In this document: in pieces, positions 1 through 9,782 of the stretch
Layout of the letters: each line of letters begins with the position of its first letter
Position numbering within the stretch: the stretch's first letter is position 1
From: Volutella citrinella
Lineage: Eukaryota; Ascomycota; Sordariomycetes; Hypocreales; Nectriaceae
DNA length: 64,000 nt
NCBI GenBank assembly: GCA_034401135.1
Contig: JAWZSP010000003.1
Span: forward strand, 1,302,001-1,366,000
Direction: 5' to 3'
Made by a program: the position numbers and the translations under genes
Notes under the pieces: generated by a model
Databases searched by the model: none
Seen by the model: the letters and a program-made list of their open reading frames with translations, nothing else
Told to the model about the DNA's origin: nothing

Positions 1-1686
1 TCTCCAACCATGACCGTAGTCGAGGGCCCATGGTCGAGATGCACGGAAGAGGGTCGATGAGCGTCAGCCGCAGCGTCCCTCCGAGAGCTAGGCATTCGTT
101 GATGGCCTCGAGGGTCGACGGGATTGCAGATGACGGCACGCTCGAAGGCATCTGAATTGAGTAGACTGATTCGAATGCTCCCTTCTGGAGCGGAAGGTCT
201 GGTTTGGCGGCTAGAGTGGCCACAACTGGGTGTATGTTTGGGCCCGATGCGACTGACGCTGCCGTCGTCGATAGATTATATATTTCATAGTCGGGATGCA
301 GAGCTGATAGATAGGACACGGTTTCTGCGTCTAGTCAGCCAAGATCTCTGGTTCAGTTCATCTTGATAAATCTTACCTGCGGGCTCGAAAAATGTGACCA
401 GCTTGAATGGCTCATCACTGGCATGGTCGTGTCGTCGATGGGGCCCTGGGTCAAGGTGGTGAAGGGCGGAATGCATCCATCGCTTCGCCTCCATCTCTAG
501 GTTCTTTCGGAGACTCGAATCGGCCCTCATGTTCCGGATCTCCTCCAGTCTAAGCAAGATGTCTTCGGGGCCTGCACTGGCCATCTGTTTCACCTCCTTC
601 TGCAGCACATCGAACGCAGACGTCGCAACGAGGGCGCTCTTCTCAGCAAGAGGCGACAGAAGCTCCTCCAAAAGATCCTCCAGTCCTGTCGTGGTCGGCG
701 CGGGAGAGCCACGGGCCTGGAACTCCCACTCATCCGGCGGCTTCCAGGCCTCTGGGTTGTTTGGCTTGAAGTTCATCGCTAGGGTATGCTTCGTTCGTGG
801 CGTGGCAGGGTGGCCCGCGATGAATCGGACAGGAGAGTCTGGCCGGAGCAGTGGCGGGTGTTGTCTGTCAAGGTTAGCATCGCGGTGTCTAGACTCGTTC
901 TCGGGGCAAGGCTTACTCGTTAATCACTGATTCAGAGGTAGAAGGTCGCTCAGAGTTGGCCTTGGAGGAGTTGCAAGTGTCCAGAGGGGGGCAGCAGTCT
1001 ACGGAAGCAGAATCGGGCTGGTCTTGAGTTATGTCCGTTTGTTGAGCAACGCAGTGGTTGTTTGTATTCGTCTTTGCCAAGTGCGGTTCCGCCGCTGGGC
1101 AGGGTTGGTTTGTTTGATTCGTGTTGCCAGTTGGCGGGCAGCTGTTGTTGCATGAAGATTCGCAGGAATTCATGAAGCCTTGAGCACAATCAGCACATAC
1201 ATACACATTCGCGCATTTAACCCAGGTTCTCGCACGGGCCTACTCACTTTGCGACGACAAGCTCGAATCGTCAAATGAACCATCGAAGCGCTGGCGATAG
1301 CCTCTCGCCCGGTTGGACTCGGAAGAGACATCGGAGACGTCGGCCAGCGCAGAGTGTCGACGGCCGTCCCTATCTGACGAGCTCGAAAGGGGCGACCGCC
1401 ACGAGAATAGGCTGGGAGCCAGTCCACCCGAGGAGCCCCTGGATTTCGCACTCGGGCTGTTCTTGGGCGTGTTTGCGCTTCGGAGGCCCCGGGCTTTGCT
1501 GAGGAAGCCAAACGGCGAGTCGACCGAGGAGCGAGAGCTGCGGGTAGAGAACGAGCTCCTCGGAGCGGTCGAGCTGGCAGCATCCCTTTGCTTCTCTCGC
1601 TCTTTCTCCTCACGCCTCTTCTCCTTTCTCGCGCGATGCTCGCCGACAAGCTCCTTGTCTGGGTCGGTCCAGATGACGTCGAACAT
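1..1686 (-). CDS. Conserved fungal protein with methyltransferase-like C-terminus (partial, 3' end outside window)
   Basis: I read four exons: 1686-1248, 1178-917, 864-377 and 324 to the window edge. The phases agree throughout and give about 504 residues before the cut. The start is the ATG at 1686, opening with MFDVIWTDPDKELVGEHRARK; in-frame codons further upstream contain no ATG before a stop. The protein begins with a charged K/R/E stretch, then a Ser-rich region, then a Cys/Asn/Thr-rich exon, then a segment containing NNPEAWKPPDEWEF. The last visible part has a hydrophobic strand followed by ALGGTLRLTLIDPLP and GPRLRSWLE. That resembles the late motifs of class I SAM methyltransferases (GG-x-L strand followed by D-P), but the SAM-binding glycine motif is not visible, so the function is inference. 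The exon 2 acceptor reads CTCAAG, a rare AAG site. Confidence 0.7.
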
Positions 1687-3397
1687 GGTGGAGTTGGTGC
1701 CGTGCAACAGGTCGTCGGGAGTGGCCAGCAAGCGGTTACTTGTAGGATCTTAGGATGTGTAGGAGTGGTGCTAGCAGAGCCCCGACGAGCGAGTGGCGAA
1801 GAGACGGGGAGTAATGCTGGGTCCTCTTGGTCATGGGACGTCCCAAGGTGAGGAGTGGGTGAAGAACGCCGCACCGCAACCACCACCATCAGTGGGTCAA
1901 CGATACAGGTAGACGTGGATGGACGGAGGCACAGGCAAAATAGGCAGCACATTCTACGAGGAACCCAGATACGAGATTGAAGTTACTATTTACTCGGTGT
2001 CGCCGCCGAGTGCTGAACAGCTTGTGGAACAAGCTGAATGGGGGGAAGAGGCTGTGAACATGGACAGAATGCGCCGGAGCAGTGACTAGATGTGGAACTG
2101 GACAAGGCTACGGGATGAAGACCGATGTCGGCTAGAAAGGGAACTCCCATAGTGGCAAGTGTCGCGTTGGAATCGGGATACTTGAGAGTCCTCCCGTCAA
2201 CCCTGAAGAAGAGCCCATGGTGCACTTGTTTCCCCCTTACGAGGTCCAGCAGCAAACAAATTGCCAGGCAGGGCTCCATAAACAGCATCGCAAATACGCA
2301 CCCCGCACCCATGCGGCCCCTAATCTCATCAGCCAGCCGTTGCACGGCATCGCATCTGCGGACTCGACCAGAGTGGTCCAGTCCAGCGATGCGGTCTCTG
2401 CTTTCTCACGGCTACTGGCAACCCGGTCGCATGTTTCATGCAGCGCCCCGTGCACCGCGGCCACTCAGAAGAGACATGTCCTCGCTTGCCATACTCTGAG
2501 GGTTGTCCTCGGTTGCACGGCAGTAGGTGGGCTCTCGTAAGACGAGCCTTTATGGGATTCTCTAGGAGGCTGCCCGGGGAAGGGGAGAGAGGGAGAGGGA
2601 GGGAAACAAACGGCTGCAGAAAAACGTTGGGTGTGAAGGGTCGGGAAAGGTGCCCTGTGAACAGCAAAATAAGTTAGTTACGTTCGAAACTACAGGCAAT
2701 TTGCCCGAAAGCCCATCAGGAGATTAGAAATACATCGTAATTCTTCTCCCAAGGCGCCAGAACCTGCCTGTTGTCTCTCTTGTACTCCAAGCTTGATACC
2801 TTCGTGCCCATGTCAAGTAGCCTCCCCCTTGGCTTCGCTGTCTCTGTTAGCGGCCGGCAGGGACAGGTCAAAGGCCTTTCTCTTTTCTATCCGTACTACT
2901 AGCATTAATCTTACCAGCCCATTAGCATTACTACTACTAGTAGTAGTAGTTCCCGCCACTCTACCACGTCCCGATGCAGAGTCCCTGGATGCTACTAGTA
3001 CTGGCAGTTCATGAGTGAGCTGCTTCCATCGGGCAGCTGGCAGCCAGCTGTCGACAGTCCTTGGTACGTATACCCGCCCTTCAACCCTCTCTTTTCCTTT
3101 CAGGCGAGCCTCACTCCTGCACCACCTCCGTTGAGACAAGTCGTCCAGACTCTCACCCTGGTGTCACCTCTCCCCTCGCCCTCGACCTCGCCCTCGCGAT
3201 ATTCGACTCTGATTCATTGCCCCCCAGCCCTTCCGCGCGCCCCCCCTGGTTCCCTGTTCTCTCTCGCTCCTTCTTCTCCTCATCATTGATGTGTCTGTGA
3301 TTATCCCCGCACTGCCATTGTCTCTCTCACGCACCGACTCCCGCTTCACCATTTCACCATTGTCCTGGTGGTCTCGCTTCGGCTACTCGCCTCAACC
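1687..3397. other. Divergent intergenic region (gene at 1-1686 and azgA)
   Basis: No convincing coding sequence on either strand; the open frames lack splice support or recognisable domains. It should hold the promoters of both flanking genes. Visible landmarks are a purine-rich run at about 2578-2606, a palindromic CTA/TAG triplet tract at 2931-2949, and a pyrimidine-rich tract from about 3100 to 3360 just before the azgA start, typical of fungal core promoters and leaders. Confidence 0.6.
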
Positions 3398-5766
3398 ATG
3401 ACTCGACCAGAAACTCCCCAGCGAGATGCCGAGTATGAGGCCTCTGGAAACGACTCCCCCGAGGCTCAGCCTGGTCAATCTCGTTTCTGTGGTGTTCGGG
3501 ACATTCTGTACATTGCGGACGGATACATCACAACTTCGCGGTTTGGGAAGTTCTTCCACCTCTCCGGGACTGGCCATGTACGCATTCGCATTGTTTCATA
3601 ACGCCCTCTATCATAGGCTTCCACGCTGACAGTCTCTATAGCCCAAGGAGATAGCTGGCTCGACCTTCTTCCAGGAAGTTCGTGCTGGATTGACCACCTT
3701 TGCCACCATGGCCTACATCATCGCCGTCAACGTCCGTCTCCCTGATGCTGAAGGGTGAGGTGCTTCGAGGCTGACTAGATCTTTAGGCTTCTCTCCTGTC
3801 CCAGTCTGGTGGAACCTGTGTCTGCGATCTCACTGATCGTCAAGCTTGTGACAAGATTCCCGACTATGTGTTGTGTAAAGAAGGTCAGTCCCAACACAAC
3901 TAACTCTTCTCTTGGAACTTGGACGCTGACGACTTTTTTTCTCAGAGGTTCGCCGAGATCTTGTTACTGCCACGGCTGCTGTTGCCGGCATGGCAAGTTT
4001 CATGTTCGGTCTTTTGACTAATCTCCCTGTCGCACTTGCGTACGTCAATCACCCATTCTCTGGCCACGGTAGTCAAATTAACATGATCTTAGCCCAGGTA
4101 TGGGTCTCAATGCCTACTTCACTTTTCAGGTTGTCGGATACAACGGCAGCGGCCCGATTCCGTACCGTCTCGCCTTGACTGCTGTCTTTGTTGAGGGGCT
4201 CATCTTCATCTTCCTGGCCTTGACGGGTATGCGACAGTGGCTTGTTAAATTGATCCCGGCCACGCTCAAGACCGCCACTGGAGTAGGTATTGGTTTATTC
4301 CTCACCGAGATTGGTCTCTCATACTCGGCTGGAATTGGCGCCATCACGGGTGGATGGACTGCCACGCCCCTCGCCCTCGGTGGGTGTCCTCCCGACTTGA
4401 TCAATGAAAAGACTGGCATGTGCAATGGAGGTCAGATGTCGAGTCCGACGGTAATTGATAAGAAACGGCTTTCGAGGGGGCTTTTGCAACTAACACTCTT
4501 TCCAGCTATGGGTGGCAATCTTTTGCGGCGGAATATTCACGTCGTTTCTCATGGCATTCCGTGTCAAGTACGCCCTCGTCATTGGCATCGCCCTGGTATC
4601 CATCACTTCTTGGCCGTAAGTTCCACCTCACGTCGGCCCATCAACTTTCCTCAGTGACATCCAGGCTGACCTCAAGCTCTCAAAAAGCCGCCCTACGCCT
4701 ATTACCTACTTCCCGTACACAGACGAGGGAGATTCCCGGTTCGAATTCTTCAAGCAGGTTGTCGCGTGGCACCCCATGGAAAGGACGCTCAACCAGCTGG
4801 ACTGGAACTTTGGCGAACACGGCTCGCAGTTTGCCCTCGCCTTGTTCACGTTCCTGTACGTCGATATTATCGATGCTACGGCGACTCTCTACTCCATGGT
4901 CCGGTTCTGCGGTGCCATCAAATCCGCCGACGGAGACTTCCCGCGCTCCACCGTTGCGTATTGCACAGACGCGGCCTTCATCTCCATCGGGGCCCTCTTT
5001 GGCTCGTCCCCTGTAACTGCTTTCATTGAAAGTGGAGCAGGAATTGCCGAAGGCGGGCGTACAGGGCTCACTGCTGTCGTCACCGGCCTGTGCTTCATTC
5101 TCTCCGTCTTCTTCGCGCCCATCTTTGCATCGATCCCGCCTTGGGCTACTGGTTGCACCCTCATTCTGGTAAGAGGTCCCGCATCGTAGGCTGCTGCTTT
5201 GATTCAACTCGACTTACTCTTCTTCAGGTTGGTTGTATGATGATTCGTCAAATCACTCAGATCAACTGGCGGTACATTGGCGACGTGCTCCCATCGTTTG
5301 TTGTCATGACTTTTATTCCCTTCAGCTACAGTGTTGCTTACGGTCTCATTGCGTAAGTATCATCCATTCACCACCCACATTATTTCCTCCACTAATAGCT
5401 TGCCTTTTTAGTGGTGTGCTCGTCTATGCTTCCCTCAACGGTCTAATTGCCTTGGTTGTCTTCCTCTCTGGGGGCTACTTTGAGCCCCGTGAGTACGATC
5501 TCAAGGAGTACTGGACCTGGAAGGGATCCGGGCAGCCCCCGTGGTTTGTTCGAGCCATGCGTCACCACCAAGAGCGATGCCGCGAGAGGGACTTGGCAGA
5601 GCAGGACGCGAGCTCGTCCGACGTTGACATGGGCCAGGGCAGCGAGATGGCAGGCAGCGTGCGACATGTGCCGGCTCACCTGGCGACGTCTTCGGGCAAA
5701 GAAAGCTCGCAAATGACCGATCGCGTCTTCTCGCCATCTCCGGATGCTGGCCGATACAGTCGCTGA
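3398..5766 (+). CDS. azgA: AzgA-type hypoxanthine/adenine/guanine permease
   Basis: Plasma-membrane proton symporter for purines, of the AzgA branch of the NCS2/NAT superfamily (known from Aspergillus nidulans). Nine exons: 3398-3577, 3642-3731, 3787-3883, 3946-4039, 4093-4450, 4506-4615, 4688-5168, 5228-5352 and 5412-5766, giving 629 residues. Family hallmarks seen in order are FFHLSGTGH, EVRAGLTTFATMAYIIAVN, SGGTCVC, APGMGLNAYF, FFVEGLIF-like helices, GIGLFLTEIGLSYSAGIGAITGG, RPTPITYFPY, LFTFLYVDIIDATATLYSM, SPVTAFIESGAGIAEGGRTGLT and WRYIGDVLPSFVVMTFIPFSYS. The tail after EPREYDLKEYWTWKG is hydrophilic and cytosolic. The acceptor of exon 7 is uncertain: AAAAAG at 4687 gives the compact family spacing WPRPTP, while TCAG at 4654 also keeps frame. 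The donor after 3731 is the weak GTCCGT. Confidence 0.93.
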
Positions 5767-6848
5767 CCAGCACATTGGTGTTCTCTGTTTGCAGTTCTGC
5801 GCTTGCCCATGGTCCCTCACCTCGGAGTAAGACGCGATGCCAGGCTGCGTTTGTCAAGGCAGGACCTTGTTGGACGCCCTCGGCTGTAACAGTCCCGACT
5901 GGCTATTATCCTTTGATTTCATGATGCATGACTTGGTTTGAGGTTTGATATCAATGATGTGTGCAGATAGAGCTCGGCACGGAGCAGATTTGTCGATTTG
6001 TGAGCACTTATACAGTCTTGCCCAGTGGCAGCAATCGAATGTAGCTAGTCACACTACATGACCCCACGAGTCAATAGATGCAGCTCTATGACGACGCATG
6101 TGTGTTCCTCCAAACGAGAATTAAATAGTGTTTTACTGCCCAGCCTAGCGTTTGTCCCTGTTTGCACTGTCACAGAATACATCCCCAGCCGCCATCACTA
6201 GGTCACTCGGGCCTTGGTCTTGTACCGCAGAGCTCCTAGTGCCCTCGCGCTTGACGTTGAAGAGGGCGAAATAAATCACACGGGTCCGTTTGAATACTCA
6301 TTGTTGGGCTAGGCGGGCCGAGATCCAGCAGTTTGGTTTGCGCGGCCCCATCCCGTGAGTGAGTGACACGGTGCCCTGCGACGCGCAAACGGCGAGACAC
6401 TGTTCGCATACAAACTGCGGTGAAGTCCACCAACGGTGCAATGCAGGTATTAGTCAGGGCAGCCGGTTGCTCGCATTGTTGCTGCTTCTGCTGCTGTTGC
6501 TTGTTGATTGCTGCATCGTGCCGAACGGTAAAGCACTGAGCAGCCACCTCGCAAGGCTGGCTCCTTCCATGCCCTTCTACGGCTCGGCTCTGCCCTTGCA
6601 CCGTTTCCACGATACATTTCCGTTTGCCTTGCATTCGGCCATGTTTGACTGGAAAGGCGCCGTCCCCAAACAAGCTCGCAGTTGGCCTCAAGGCATTTCT
6701 ATATAATCCAACTCATGCTGCTGGCAGCTCCAACCACCTCCTCTTCACCACCCAGCATTGAGCCCACGCGCAGCAAACCTTGTGGCTCTTGGCTCAGCCT
6801 TCTCTTCGTCCGCATCAACTCTTTCAGCTCCCCACACATTCGATCACC
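5767..6848. other. Intergenic region, azgA 3' flank and promoter of the next gene
   Basis: Contains the azgA 3' untranslated region and then the promoter of the gene at 6849. A CTG-rich low-complexity tract lies at 6478-6514. I see no coding sequence. Confidence 0.55.
6700..6706 (+). promoter_or_regulatory. TATA box candidate
   Basis: TATATAA lies about 145 bp upstream of the ATG at 6849, followed by a CT-rich leader. Spacing and sequence suit a fungal core promoter for the downstream gene. Confidence 0.5.
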
Positions 6849-7696
6849 ATGGACGACAAACTATCCGCAATCGAGGATTACGAAGTCACAACAGAGACAG
6901 ACGAATATAACGTCACAGCGAGCCCCCTCAGCGTTGCTCTAGAGCTCCTCGAGGTCGGCGTCAAGGACGTTTACGTCGAGTTCCTCGAGCCTCACTCCAA
7001 GAAGAACAACATGTACCTCAAGCTCGACTTCGAATATTCAGTTCACAAGTACAACAGTGCTCGGATCTCGATGCAGTTCAACTTCGACAACCCAGTCCAC
7101 CTCGAGAAGCACCGGAAGGAGGGCACCGTGGAGGGGAAGCTGCTCTTCCAGGCCATTGAAACACAGGGTCCGGCACCGTACTCGATGGCCTATTTCGTGC
7201 TCCAGACCAAGAGAAACTTGACGGTCGGGGATGTAATGGACGTCCTCCGCTGCAACAACCTCCACCTGTTTCGATTTTACACCCCGGACGAGGGCAGCGA
7301 CGACTACTCGGGCCATCGCGATTGGGCGTAAGCAATCACCAAGACATCGGGGTCACCAAAGGGCCCAATTAATCTGAAATGACTTACTGACCAAAAACCC
7401 CCATTTGAAGTGCACAGGCGGTATACACTCTAGAACGCGCCGGGCTGGTCGGGAAGAACACGATACTTCGCAATCTGGGGGGGATGAAGTATGTCGACGT
7501 GGTAAAACACATTTACCAGGCCTTTGGGATGCGGTTCACCCGGGACACGCTGGAAGCCTCTCCCATCACGGAGGGATACTTCAACAAGTACACGCCCTAC
7601 CGCGGCGATGACTTGCCGTACCCAAACACGAAGCTGGCAAAGGCAGCACAGGCTCTAGTCGACGAATACCTTGTCACTTCAAAGAGGGATTGGTGA
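6849..7696 (+). CDS. Hypothetical fungal protein, possibly DUF7770-like
   Basis: Two exons, 6849-7327 and 7411-7696, give 254 residues. The ATG at 6849 follows CACC, a good fungal context, and the frame is open from there. The donor is GTAAGC; the acceptor that keeps frame is TTTGAAG at 7410, 18 nt after a CTGAC branch point. The nearby CACAG acceptor would run into a stop. The N-terminal half looks like a beta-rich domain (VYVEFLEPHSKKNNMYLKLD, then ARISMQFNFDNP). The middle reads LTVGDVMDVLRCNNLHLFRF and is followed by GHRDW and TLERAGLVG, which resembles the ending of the fungal DUF7770 family. No signal peptide, membrane segment or catalytic motif is apparent. I do not recognise a function. 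Confidence 0.7.
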
Positions 7697-7871
7697 GCGT
7701 CTCTGGGTATTGTCCTCCTCGCTGCGAAAGCAGGCCCGCGCAAACATCGGAATCTAGATATTGGGCCGGCAACAGTCCAAAGCTAGCAGCAATGCAACAC
7801 AGCCTGGCATCTGAGCATCGTCATGCCGTCATTATGGAAAGCCCCCCTCGTCCAGGCCAGCGCCCAACGGC

Positions 7872-8967
7872 CTAGGCCATGTCCACATCCCCGTCACCGT
7901 CCCGCCCTGTCCCTCTCCTCAACGACTTCTCTGCAGCCCTTCGCCGCTCCAGGCTTTGCGCGACCCAGGTCTTGTAAGCCTCGTCACCGCCGCCGTCGAG
8001 CTTCTGCCTCACCACCCCCTTGAGCACCTCGCCCGCAAAACCCACAAAGTTGTGTCTCCGCAGCGCATTCTCAAACTGCCAGTCGCGGCGCTTGCGCTCC
8101 TCGCGCTCCAGCATCTCCACGTCGCCAAACTCGCGGGCCCGCTGTCGCAGGTCGCCGCACATGGCCAGCAGGTTGAAGCGGATCTCCTTGTCGTCGTACC
8201 GGGCGACCCGCCGCTGCAGCACATCGACGACCTTGCTGGGGAACTCGTCGCTGCTACACGGCCCGTGGCTGATGGGCGCGGGCTGGAGGCCGTCGAGCTC
8301 GTATAGGACGCCGTTGACGGGGGTGTAGGCGATGAAGTGGAAGGCGTCCTCGGCCTCGCCCGTCTTTTGCGTCTCGTCGGCGAACGGGCTGCTGCGGGCG
8401 AAGCTGTTGTGCACTTCACGAATCAGATCCGAGTTGCTGAGAGCCTCGCCACGGAACTCGGGCGGGAGCACCATGGTGAACTCGCGAAAGTCCCGCAGCT
8501 CGCCGCCAATGTCGACGCCGGCGTCGGTCGTCTTGTTAAGGACCACGCTGAGGAGCGCCTGTGTGGCGCACGCATTCTGGATCGTCTGCGCCGCGAAGAA
8601 GAGGTTCTCAGAGGCGCCGTGGTCGAAGCTGCCGTCGCGCGGGCCTTCCGGTGTGGCGTACGGCTGGTCGGTCGGGTACTTGAAGAGAAAGATAACGCCG
8701 TACAGTGGTTGGAGCGTCAGGAGTTCCGCGGGGTCGAGCGTCAGAAGCTCTTCGAACTGGACATTCTTGACTCCGAGATTCTCGATGAGGGAGGTGAAGA
8801 CGCCCTAGACCGGGTGGCCTCACGTTAGCTTCTTGGTTCGCACTTCTCTATGGCGTGTGGCTAATGGCATCCATACCGCATCGGACTCGACTGCAAGGTG
8901 TTAGTGGTCAGACAAGCTTCAAGGCGTCGCAAGACAGAAACATACTGGTATTCCAACCACCACTCAT
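7872..8967 (-). CDS. uch2: UCH37/UCHL5-type ubiquitin C-terminal hydrolase (peptidase C12)
   Basis: Cysteine deubiquitinase that in other eukaryotes associates with the 26S proteasome (S. pombe Uch2) and, in animals, INO80. Three exons: 8967-8946, 8890-8877 and 8804-7872, giving 322 residues. The first two are tiny and encode MSGGWNTIESDA, matching the conserved W-x3-ESD opening of the family. The catalytic set is present: oxyanion Gln about 85 in AAQTIQ, Cys about 91 in NACATQALLS, His about 168 in DAFHFIAY, and Asp about 183 in LYELDG. The C-terminus carries the helical UCH37-like extension (ALRRHNFVGFAGEVLKGVV), which in UCH37 contacts the proteasome receptor or autoregulates. Family members are about 310-330 residues, so the gene is complete. 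Confidence 0.95.
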
Positions 8968-9782
8968 GGTTGCGCGAGGGCACAGTCGACCAGAAACGAA
9001 TCCTCTTGTCTTAAAGCTCGAATGAATGAGATTTCAGTCAGCGTAGTGTATGAGCTCCCAGTGGTTTTATTTTCGTATTGTTGTTTCGAGCTGGCGGGAG
9101 AATTCTCTCGTCGCGATGATGGTGTTTGTTCTCTGGAGCTCCAAAGAAACCAGCAAGCTTTGGCCAGTGGGAGCTGCTAACATCAGCCCGCCACCGCCCC
9201 CGATAAGATAAGGAGTCCCAGAGGCAGCAGCCCACATTCGTGCTGTCGTCATGCTTCACCACCTTAGTAATATAATATAACTTAGTATTCTCAGACAGCT
9301 TGCATGCCGACTAACCAGCAAAAATACACGAGACATCTTCAGCATTCAGGAACGCAAAACAAATTAACGGCGAGGGGAACCCAATCGCTTTGCTCGACAT
9401 TATTCGCCAGTTGAGATCCCACGCTTCTATCATACGAAACTGAGAGTCTAAAAAGTCGACAGCGGCTCCATCGCTTTGTCCGCAAGAACTAAACCCGAAT
9501 TCCATCATTGCCAATCGCTTTTGCGCATCTGAACAAAGAGCCTGAGCCCACACTTCCAGTATCATACCGGAAGATGTCTTGATGAAATAGAGATGCTCCG
9601 AGAAAAGTGAAAAGTAGAAAAATTCCAACCCCAAACTCCCAATCTGATTCCGTTAAGCCCTGGCCGTGGCACAGAAGCCATCCATTCGCTCTTCTCCAAC
9701 TCTCATATCCATTTTGTCACCTCGCGTTCCACAAGCGTACATCACTGTTTCTCATATCAGCATTCTCATTTGCTTCCAACCT
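8968..9782. other. Intergenic region, promoter of the UCH gene and 3' flank of the HERP-like gene
   Basis: Both flanking genes are on the minus strand. The 107-codon frame at 9311-9634 (-) has no recognisable domain and no supporting splice or composition signal, so I do not call it. A short AT-rich patch lies around 9260-9290. Confidence 0.5.

Noticed and set aside
1240..1731. Start of the left-edge gene at 1731
   Set aside because: That codon is TTG. The in-frame ATG at 1686 opens a conserved-looking sequence.
1986..2345. Possible extra gene or upstream exon before the left-edge gene
   Set aside because: A hydrophobic stretch is present, but there is no homology and no splice pair linking it to the 1686 start.
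9311..9634. 107-codon frame on the minus strand between the UCH and HERP-like genes
   Set aside because: It lacks any recognisable domain and lies in a promoter/3' flank interval, so chance is the simpler explanation.
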